Of a DNA stretch of 64,000 nucleotides, positions 48,746 through 55,333 are shown one piece after another. Numbering within the stretch: position 1 is the stretch's first letter; the number at the start of each line of letters is the position of its first letter. Origin of the DNA: Acetobacter fallax (GTDB lineage: Bacteria; Pseudomonadota; Alphaproteobacteria; Acetobacterales; Acetobacteraceae); contig NZ_WOSX01000005.1 of assembly GCF_011516735.1 (NCBI RefSeq), forward strand, positions 1 through 64,000, given 5' to 3'. The position numbers and the translations under genes were made by a program. The notes beneath the pieces are model-generated. The model was not told where the DNA came from. It saw nothing but the letters and a program-made list of their open reading frames with translations, and made no database searches.

Positions 48746-48776
48746 ACGCTAACGTTGAACATAAGTTCAATGTCAA
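48746..48776 (-). promoter_or_regulatory. MerR-type operator/promoter 1 (hydrolase)
   Basis: On the minus strand: TTGACA (48771-48776), a 19-bp spacer and TAGCGT (48746-48751). The spacer contains the perfect dyad TTGAAC-TTAT-GTTCAA (48755-48770). Overlong 19-bp spacers with a central dyad are the hallmark of promoters activated by MerR proteins. The MerR gene starts 27 bp away on the other strand. Confidence 0.8.
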
Positions 48777-48802
48777 GATGAATCTGAAATAGGAAACCGG
48801 AT

Positions 48803-49312
48803 ATGAGGATTGGAGAACTGGCACGGCTAAGTGGCCTGACACCGTCAAGAATCCGGTTCTATGAGCGCATCGGACTGCTGAAAACGGTTGACCGTCAGTC
48901 CAACGGATACCGGACCTATCCGCAGCAGGCCGTAATGATCCTGGGTCTTGTCACAACAGCGCAGCGGGCCGGATTTACACTGGATGAAGTCCGCACCCTG
49001 CTGCCCTCTGATTTGACGCATTGGGACCATGCTACATTGATGGATGCCCTGACACGCAAGATTGCGGATATCGAAGCGCTGCAGGCACGCCTGGCCCAAA
49101 GCAGGGTGCATCTGCTCCGTCTAATCGAGGATATTCAGGCGCGCCCCAACGACATGGACTGTGCGGCCAATGCGCATCGTGTCCTGACAAATATGCTTGC
49201 TGAACACCCCAAAGCCCTCGACGTCACGTCGGACGATATCCGCCTTCTGGATGCAACGGACCGCCGTCAGTCGGTAAGCCCTGCCCGCCGTAAAAAGACG
49301 GTATCCCGTTAA
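48803..49312 (+). CDS. MerR-family transcriptional regulator
   Basis: A 169-residue activator. The winged-helix N-terminus is typical (MRIGELARLSGLTPSRIRFY, ERIGLL, NGYRTYPQQAV), followed by the long dimerisation helix (LTRKIADIEALQARLAQSRV) and a C-terminal part with only one Cys (NDMDCAAN), so it is not an obvious thiol-pair metal sensor. It lies amid three promoters with matching operators (48746, 50041, 50080), suggesting that it controls the hydrolase, the DJ-1-like protein and the NAD-binding protein. The effector molecule is unknown. Confidence 0.9.
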   Translation: MRIGELARLSGLTPSRIRFYERIGLLKTVDRQSNGYRTYPQQAVMILGLVTTAQRAGFTLDEVRTLLPSDLTHWDHATLMDALTRKIADIEALQARLAQSRVHLLRLIEDIQARPNDMDCAANAHRVLTNMLAEHPKALDVTSDDIRLLDATDRRQSVSPARRKKTVSR

Positions 49313-50001
49313 GTCCCATCCAGAAGTGCCACCACCTTCTTTGCGGTCGCTCTGGCGGAAAAGGGGTTCTGTCCTGTCACCAGTTGTCCATCCGTCACGA
49401 CATGAGGCATGAACGGAAGCAGCGCCTTTTCATAGATCGCGCCCCGTGCCTTCATCTGCGCTTCCGCGTTGTAGGGGATTTCGCGTGCGACACCCGCCAG
49501 TCTCTCCTCGGTCCACGAAAACCCGGTGATTTTCCGACCGCGGACCAGAAAGGAACCGTCTGCAAGCCGGGTGTTCAACAGCCCGCAATATCCATGACAG
49601 ACAGCGGAGATCACACCACCCTTTTCCCATAGTGCGCGGGTGATAGTCTGAAGGCCTTCATTGTCTGGAAAATCCCACATTACGCCATGACCGCCGGTGA
49701 AATAGATCGCATCGTAATCGCTCGGGTTGATGTCTGTGGGGCGCAGTGTTGACGACAGCAGGGCCATTTTTACCGGATCGACCAACCAAGCCTTGGCGGA
49801 GGCATCGCGCATCGGCCATTTCAATGCACGCGGATCAAGCGGAACCCTGCCACCTTTTGGGCTGACAATGCGTTGTTCATAACCGCTGGCGGCAAATACG
49901 TCCCACGCATGCGTCAGTTCCGACAGCCATAATCCGGTCAGATGCGCGGAATTGCCGAAATGAGCAGTGTTGGTGACAACGTGAAGGATACGACGGTTCA
50001 T
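49309..50001 (-). CDS. DJ-1/PfpI-superfamily (Hsp31-like, class I amidotransferase-like) protein
   Basis: A 230-residue protein of the DJ-1/PfpI superfamily. The Glu/Asp and nucleophile regions are visible: DAIYFTGGHGVMWDFPDNEG and ISAVCHGYCGLLN, where the Cys of the AVCHG elbow is followed by His. This matches the Hsp31/glyoxalase III-like group (Cys-His-Glu/Asp). The C-terminus VTGQNPFSARATAKKVVALL is also typical. The start at 50001 follows GGGAGGGG. It is driven by MerR-type operator 3. Confidence 0.86.
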   Translation of the reverse strand: MNRRILHVVTNTAHFGNSAHLTGLWLSELTHAWDVFAASGYEQRIVSPKGGRVPLDPRALKWPMRDASAKAWLVDPVKMALLSSTLRPTDINPSDYDAIYFTGGHGVMWDFPDNEGLQTITRALWEKGGVISAVCHGYCGLLNTRLADGSFLVRGRKITGFSWTEERLAGVAREIPYNAEAQMKARGAIYEKALLPFMPHVVTDGQLVTGQNPFSARATAKKVVALLDGT

Positions 50002-50040
50002 GGCTGGCCCCTCCCATGCGGCTGCATTTCTGACTATCAT

Positions 50041-50071
50041 CCTGTAACGTTCATGCCCGGTTGAAGGTCAA
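50041..50071 (-). promoter_or_regulatory. MerR-type operator/promoter 3 (DJ-1-like gene)
   Basis: On the minus strand: TTGACC (50066-50071), a 19-bp spacer TTCAACCGGGCATGAACGT, and TACAGG (50041-50046). The spacer has TTCA/TGAA as dyad ends, and its last five bases (AACGT) match operator 1. It would give a leader of roughly 35 nt before the start at 50001. Confidence 0.6.
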
Positions 50072-50079
50072 TCTGAGGT

Positions 50080-50110
50080 TTGACATTAAATCTGGCTTCA
50101 AGGTTAATCG
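50080..50110 (+). promoter_or_regulatory. MerR-type operator/promoter 2 (NAD-binding protein gene)
   Basis: On the plus strand: TTGACA (50080-50085), a 19-bp spacer TTAAATCTGGCTTCAAGGT, and TAATCG (50105-50110). Twelve of 19 spacer positions match operator 1, including TTnAA, TTCAA and the final GT. It is back to back with operator 3, and the two -35 hexamers are 8 bp apart. Confidence 0.65.
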
Positions 50111-50151
50111 TGTAAGGGCAAACCTACCTGACGTCATGGAGGCAGCCTCAC

Positions 50152-51072
50152 ATGCAGATAATACTGGGCGCAAATGGTCAGATCGCCACGGAACTGGCGC
50201 GGACATTACATCGGCATCATACGGGGGAGTTGCGGCTGGTGAGCCGCAATCCTTGCAGGGTCAACGAAGACGATACTCTCGTGGCGGCAAACCTGCTGGA
50301 TGCAGGGCAGACGACACAGGCAGTGAAAGGCAGCCGGATCGTCTACTTTACGGCCGGCCTGCCCCCTGACAGCAAGCTCTGGGAAGAACAGTTTCCCGTT
50401 ATGCTGAAGAATGCCCTGCAGGCGTGCCGGATGGCGGGGGCCAGCTTTGCCTATTTCGACAATACCTACATGTATCCGCAGAACAGCGAGATCCAGACGG
50501 AAGAAACGCGCTTTGCGCCGGTTGGCCGGAAAGGACGTGTACGCGCGGCAATGGCCACCATGGTGCTGCAGGAAATGGCACGCGGAGACATTCCCGCGCT
50601 TATCGCCCGCGCACCGGAATTCTATGGCCCGGGAAAAACCCAGAGTTTCACCAACGCCCTGATCATTGACAGGCTAAAAGTAGGTAAAAGACCCTTGGTT
50701 CCTGTCCGTGACGACACCCACCGAACCCTCATCTGGACGCCGGATGCGAGCCGTGCGCTGGCAACGCTGGGCAATACACCGGATGCTTTTGGACAGACCT
50801 GGCATCTGCCGTGCTGTGACGAGCGGCCGACCTACAAGACATTTGTTATCATGGCGAGTAAGATTTTTGGACGCTCCCCTTCCTATTCGGTCATTGGAAA
50901 ATGGCCATTGATCATTGCGGGCCTTTTTTCAAAAAAGGTGCGGGAGATCAGGGAGTTGCTGCCCCGTTATGAGCACGACAATCTCTTCGACTCAAGCAAA
51001 TTCAAACGTCATTTCCCCGAGTTTCCTGTGACGACATATAAGGAGGGTCTGGAACTGATCAGGAAAGAATAG
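50152..51072 (+). CDS. NAD-dependent epimerase/dehydratase-like protein (atypical SDR)
   Basis: A 306-residue Rossmann-fold protein. The nucleotide-binding start is IILGANGQIATELARTL (GxxGxxA type). Later segments include FAYFDNTYMYPQNSEIQTEE and ARAPEFYGPGKTQSFTNALI, typical of extended SDRs of the NAD-epimerase family. The catalytic Tyr-x3-Lys is not clear, so the role may be non-classical. The gene is divergent from the DJ-1-like gene and sits behind MerR-type operator 2. Confidence 0.85.
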   Translation: MQIILGANGQIATELARTLHRHHTGELRLVSRNPCRVNEDDTLVAANLLDAGQTTQAVKGSRIVYFTAGLPPDSKLWEEQFPVMLKNALQACRMAGASFAYFDNTYMYPQNSEIQTEETRFAPVGRKGRVRAAMATMVLQEMARGDIPALIARAPEFYGPGKTQSFTNALIIDRLKVGKRPLVPVRDDTHRTLIWTPDASRALATLGNTPDAFGQTWHLPCCDERPTYKTFVIMASKIFGRSPSYSVIGKWPLIIAGLFSKKVREIRELLPRYEHDNLFDSSKFKRHFPEFPVTTYKEGLELIRKE

Positions 51073-51152
51073 AGGGGCGGATACCGCCTTCATGTCAGAT
51101 AGCAGGAAATCAGAAAGGGATTTCTCTAACGGGTCATGCAACTGCATAGTCT

Positions 51153-51923
51153 TCAGGCTGTGATGCGCTTTATGAAATTCTGTAAAAAGGGGAAAACACG
51201 TTCAGGCATGTCTTCAAGTAACGTGTGTTTGGCGAAGGGCAGGTTCAGCAATCTGGCTCCTTTGACTTGCTCAGTCAGCTCAAACGCCTGTTGCCGCGAC
51301 ACCAATATGTCATCGTCACCATGCACGACGAGCAGAGGGCACTGGATGTTTTTTACGGATGCGCCGGGATAGGCATCTTCATCGCAGCCGAGCCACATAT
51401 GCGTCGCACCCGTGAATAACTTTCCGAAATCCGGTTCGGGATTTTCCGCGTTATAGACCGATATTTGGTCCCCGAACATCTCACGCCATTTTTCAAGCGT
51501 GATCGTCTGATAAATCTGCCGGGCCGGATCATTTTCCGGCAATATCCAATGCGCGCCGACTGCTATGACGAACTCCGGTTGTACGGCACGCGATGCAGCC
51601 AGCCGTAAGGCGACAATGCCACCGTCACTATGTCCGATGATACCGGATTTTTGCAGCCCCATCGTGGTAAGAACCACGGTAAAATCATCCTGAAGCTGTC
51701 GATATGTCAGGGGAGCCGTCCCGATGCCAGATCGACCATGCCCGCGCGTATCAATAGCAATAAGTCTGTAATCTTCTGCAAGAAGCTTTGCGAGCGGAAT
51801 GAAATCGAGCCGGCTCTGCAGACCGCCATGGAGCAATACAATTACTCTTCCTGCTGGGTTCCCGGCTTCAGAGACGAACAAACTTGTATCGCCAACTGAT
51901 ACAAACTTCCCTGAAGCAAACAT
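51153..51923 (-). CDS. Alpha/beta hydrolase
   Basis: A 256-residue hydrolase with an oxyanion segment (LLHGGLQSRLDFIPLAKLLA), the nucleophile elbow GIIGHSDGGIVALRLA (Ser), the acid LVVHGDDDILVS and the catalytic His in LPFAKHTLLED. The substrate is unknown. It converges on the NAD-binding protein gene. I see no MerR-type promoter in front of it, so it may not belong to that regulon. Confidence 0.88.
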   Translation of the reverse strand: MFASGKFVSVGDTSLFVSEAGNPAGRVIVLLHGGLQSRLDFIPLAKLLAEDYRLIAIDTRGHGRSGIGTAPLTYRQLQDDFTVVLTTMGLQKSGIIGHSDGGIVALRLAASRAVQPEFVIAVGAHWILPENDPARQIYQTITLEKWREMFGDQISVYNAENPEPDFGKLFTGATHMWLGCDEDAYPGASVKNIQCPLLVVHGDDDILVSRQQAFELTEQVKGARLLNLPFAKHTLLEDMPERVFPFLQNFIKRITA

Positions 51924-52089
51924 TCAATGGCTTTCATAAAGTTGAGCGCTCTGGATCGTGCAGTGAGATTATCACCGGTAAAGCTATATCCTCAAGATTT
52001 CATACCGCTCACCCCAGAGGAAGGTTTTAACCTCGCTCGACATACAGTTTATGTAAATAAAACGTCTGTTATTTTAGGTTCGGACGCAG

Positions 52090-52440
52090 ATAGCAGACGC
52101 TCTGCTCTCCCCCCGCCTGCGCCATTGAGCGCAGCGACCAATGCGTGGCATCGCGCGGTGTTTCTTCCGGGGTCATGCCGATCGTCTGTGCGATCTCCTC
52201 GTCGCCGATCGAACGCGGCGTCCCTGGCCGGGGTTCATCGTAAAGCCCGTCCAGACGGTCCGCCGCAAAACGCCGGCGCCACTTGCCAACCGTGTTGATG
52301 TCCGCGCCCGTCAGGTCACGGATCGCTTTGTTCTCATGCCCATTGGCGGCGGCAAGGACAATACGGGCTCCCCGCGCAAGCGCCGTGCGTCCCATTCGAT
52401 TGCCCCTGCCATCAGGATAATCATATAAACTTCTCGATCA
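52090..52440 (-). pseudogene. IS630-family transposase remnant (N-terminal part)
   Basis: The minus-strand frame reads ARIVLAAANGHENKAIRDLT, then NTVGKWRRRFAADRLDGLYD, then EPRPGTPRS and DATHWSLRSMAQA, a standard IS630 N-terminal helix-turn-helix segment. It stops at about 52090 and continues into unrelated codons. The DDE catalytic half is missing. It marks the left edge of the putative defence operon. Confidence 0.85.
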
Positions 52441-52486
52441 GGACACTAGTTAGCTGATCGGATTGGTGCGGAGACTGTCGCTTTCG

Positions 52487-52525
52487 CTCCGCCCCAAATT
52501 AGCTAGTCTTCCCACTAGGGCGGAG
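52487..52525. promoter_or_regulatory. Nested inverted repeats upstream of the defence operon
   Basis: CTCCGCCC (52487-52494) pairs with GGGCGGAG (52518-52525), and within the loop CTAGT (52503-52507) pairs with ACTAG (52514-52518). The structure ends about 50 bp before the first gene. It could be an operator, a structured leader or an end of the neighbouring IS; the sequence alone does not decide. Confidence 0.4.
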
Positions 52526-52575
52526 GGGCGGTACGGTGCTTTCTTGCTTAATTCGCGGGTGAGCAGGAGGGGGAA

Positions 52576-52866
52576 TTGGTGGACGAGGACGAGACAGCAG
52601 CACCAGAGGAGGCGGTGGCGTTCGAAATGATCGCGGCGCTTGCCGGGCCGGACATGGATGTGTTGGAAACGCCAGACGCGTTTCTGACCGGGGTCGCTGC
52701 TGCGCTCAACGCCTCCGATGATGTGGATGCCGATTTGGCCGCGATCCTGACGGATCATCTGTTGACCGTGATGCCGCACGAAAATGTCATTGCGAATGCC
52801 AAGGCGGCGATCCTGACGCTGGCCGCTGAGCGCGCGGCCACGGCCGAGGAAGCGGCCGATGGCTGA
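52576..52866 (+). CDS. Small acidic protein, first gene of putative defence operon
   Basis: A 96-residue acidic, Ala-rich, helical protein with no family that I recognise. It starts at a GTG preceded by AGGAGGGGG and overlaps the ABC ATPase gene by 8 bp. Its size, helical nature and tight coupling upstream of an SMC-like ATPase resemble the middle components of ABC three-component (ABC-3C) conflict systems, but this rests on context only. Confidence 0.7.
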   Translation: MVDEDETAAPEEAVAFEMIAALAGPDMDVLETPDAFLTGVAAALNASDDVDADLAAILTDHLLTVMPHENVIANAKAAILTLAAERAATAEEAADG

Positions 52867-55333
52867 TCCGACGCTGTTTCACTCGCTGACGCTCGAAGGC
52901 TTTCGCGCCTATCTTCAGCCTAAGACCTTCGATTTCAGCAAGAAGCCGAGCCTCGCGATTTTCGCGCCCAATGGTCTCGGCAAGTCGAGTGTCATCGACG
53001 CGCTCGAATTCCTCTTCTCCGAACATGGCACGCTCGATCGGCTCGGGCAGCGTGCGCTCAATAACCAGGCCGGCCCGTCCGCGCTGGTCCATAATGGCGC
53101 GCAGGCGGCAGGGATCGCGCCGGTGGTCAAGTTCACGACCATCACCGGCAAGGCCACCACTGCGGGAAGCCGCACGGCGCAGGGCAATCCACGCCCGATC
53201 CATGCAGCAGCCACCGCAATGAAAGCCGGGTTCGTCGTCGCGCCGATCATCCGCGGTTATACGCTGCGCACTTTCGTCGAAGAGCAGAAGGCGGAGACCC
53301 GCTACAGCGACGTGGTGAGCTGGCTGCAGCTCTCGCCACTGGTCGAGGTCCAGAAGAATCTCCGGCTGCTGCGCCGCGAGGTCAAGGCCGCTGCCGAGAG
53401 CACGACTGAGCAGGTTCGTCTCGCCGGGCAGCTACGCACCGAGACCGCCCAGGCCGTCCAGGCGTGGGACGACGCGGCTGTGCTCGACTTCGTCAACACA
53501 AACGTCATTGCGCCACTCGATCCCGCATTGACGATGGCGGCGCTCGATGCCGCAGACGCCGGCTATGTCGATATCGGCAAACGCGTCGCGGCCGAGGAGA
53601 AGAGCGTCGGCCTCGCCGGTCTGCGACAGGTCCGCAACTCGGTTATCGCGCTGTGGCAGAAGATTGTGCCCGAGGACGGCGGCGACCCCGAATATTCGGG
53701 TGCCATTGCCGCCTTCGACGAAGCGCTGGCGGTGTTGGCCGATGCCATGGTCACCGAAGCCGACGAGCGCGACAAAGCGGCGGACACGGTCTTCCGGTCG
53801 GTGTGGAAGGAAGCCGAGAAACTGTTTGCCGACGATGCTGCGGCTCCGGACAAATGTCCGGTCTGCGCGACGGCGATCGGCGATACCGCTGCCGGAAGCG
53901 TCCCCGCGATCCGCGATCTTCTGAAGACCCACCTCGACGATCTGCAAAGCTACAACGACGCCAAGACCGCGCTGGACGACGCCGACAAAGCCACTATCAA
54001 GGCGCATAACCAGTTGATCGCGCGGCTTCCAGCGATGATCGATCATCTGTCCGAAGATGATCCCGACGACTTCAGGGCAGCACTCATCGAGTATCAGGCC
54101 GGGGTTGCCGCATGGCCGGCCGCCGCCGCCCCTGCGTCCGCCGCGATCACCGCCGAGCTGGAGGCGCGCCTCGCCGGTCTCGACCAGGATATCGCCGACA
54201 TCGAGGACAAGCAGGGCGAACATACCTGGGTGAAGGCAAAGGCGAGCATCGACCGACTGGTGAAGCTCCAGACTGATGTAGCGATGGCGACACGGACGAC
54301 CGAGGAACTCACCGCGCTGCACGAGTCTCTCGGCACCCAGGCCACACTCGTCTCGGGCAAGATTCGCGAGAAGATTCAGTCGCTGCTCGACACCCTCCAG
54401 GCGCCGATGAACGACATCTACAAGGAAATCCAGGGCGACAAGGCCAAGCCGATCCGGCTCGAGCTGCCCAGGGAGGACGATACCAATCAGCAGCGCATGC
54501 AGCTGGTCATCGACTTCGCCGACAATCGTCAGGGCGTTGCGCCCGGCGGCTATCTGAGCGACTCCCAGATTCACTCGGTGGCGCTGGCGCTGCGCCTCGC
54601 GGCGATCAAGAAGTTCAACAGAGCCGCCCCTGTGATCGCGCTCGACGATGTCGTTACCTCCTATGACGCCGACCATCGCCGCGCGATCGGCGCGCTACTC
54701 GCCAAGATGTTCACCGACTGCCAGATCATCCTCGTCACCCATGACGAGCGGTTCTTCAATCACTTGAAGGATCAGCTCGCCGCGAAGGACTGGCAGTTCA
54801 CGCGCATCATCGGACTAGACCCGGCATACGGCCCGCGCTTCGCCGACCATAAGGTGACAGACGAGATGATCGCCGATCGCTGGGACAAGGGCGAATCCGC
54901 TGCCAACGAGATGCGTCAGGCCGAGGAGGAATGGCTGCTCGGCATCGCTCGCGGCTTCGGCGTCAACGTCCGCATCCGTCAGCTCGAGAAGGCCTATTCC
55001 TACGAGCGATCCGAATTGGCCTCGGCGATCGGCGGCTTCCTCAGCGATATCAAATTGACGCCGGCCGACGTGCCCGGGGTCAACAACCGATTCATCACCA
55101 GCTTGGTGAAGGGCGACATCGAGAATTTCGGCAGCCACTTCCAGGACGCGCCCTATGGCGATGGCTCGATCGGCGACGAGAAGACACGCTGGGGCGAATT
55201 CAAAGCATTCTGCGGTCAATTCGAATGCGTTTGTGGCCGAACGAAGTATCAGAGGCCTTTCGGCCTTAGCAAGCCGGTCTGCGCTCACAATAAATGCGAG
55301 ACACAATTCGAGTTCAAACCGCTTGTCGTGTGA
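52859..55333 (+). CDS. SMC/Rad50-like ABC ATPase with zinc hook, putative defence component
   Basis: An 824-residue ATPase. The N-terminus has a P-loop, FAPNGLGKSSVIDALEF (about residues 35-51), with Ala in place of the usual first Gly. Two long helical arms follow, interrupted by CPVC at residues 333-336, a Rad50-type hook. The C-terminal head has the signature LSDSQIHSVALALRLA (566-581), Walker B APVIALDDVV (590-599) and the H-loop VTHDE (His 628). After the head comes an extra ~190-residue region ending in a Cys-x-Cys ... Cys-x4-Cys cluster (VCGRTKY to AHNKCET), a probable zinc ribbon. It is the second gene of the operon, coupled to the small protein gene by an 8-bp overlap. Confidence 0.85.
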   Translation: MADPTLFHSLTLEGFRAYLQPKTFDFSKKPSLAIFAPNGLGKSSVIDALEFLFSEHGTLDRLGQRALNNQAGPSALVHNGAQAAGIAPVVKFTTITGKATTAGSRTAQGNPRPIHAAATAMKAGFVVAPIIRGYTLRTFVEEQKAETRYSDVVSWLQLSPLVEVQKNLRLLRREVKAAAESTTEQVRLAGQLRTETAQAVQAWDDAAVLDFVNTNVIAPLDPALTMAALDAADAGYVDIGKRVAAEEKSVGLAGLRQVRNSVIALWQKIVPEDGGDPEYSGAIAAFDEALAVLADAMVTEADERDKAADTVFRSVWKEAEKLFADDAAAPDKCPVCATAIGDTAAGSVPAIRDLLKTHLDDLQSYNDAKTALDDADKATIKAHNQLIARLPAMIDHLSEDDPDDFRAALIEYQAGVAAWPAAAAPASAAITAELEARLAGLDQDIADIEDKQGEHTWVKAKASIDRLVKLQTDVAMATRTTEELTALHESLGTQATLVSGKIREKIQSLLDTLQAPMNDIYKEIQGDKAKPIRLELPREDDTNQQRMQLVIDFADNRQGVAPGGYLSDSQIHSVALALRLAAIKKFNRAAPVIALDDVVTSYDADHRRAIGALLAKMFTDCQIILVTHDERFFNHLKDQLAAKDWQFTRIIGLDPAYGPRFADHKVTDEMIADRWDKGESAANEMRQAEEEWLLGIARGFGVNVRIRQLEKAYSYERSELASAIGGFLSDIKLTPADVPGVNNRFITSLVKGDIENFGSHFQDAPYGDGSIGDEKTRWGEFKAFCGQFECVCGRTKYQRPFGLSKPVCAHNKCETQFEFKPLVV

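Noticed and set aside
51924-52089. A fourth MerR-type promoter in front of the hydrolase at 51153-51923
   Set aside because: I looked for TTGACA with a 19-bp spacer on the minus strand and found none, so this hydrolase was left out of the proposed regulon.
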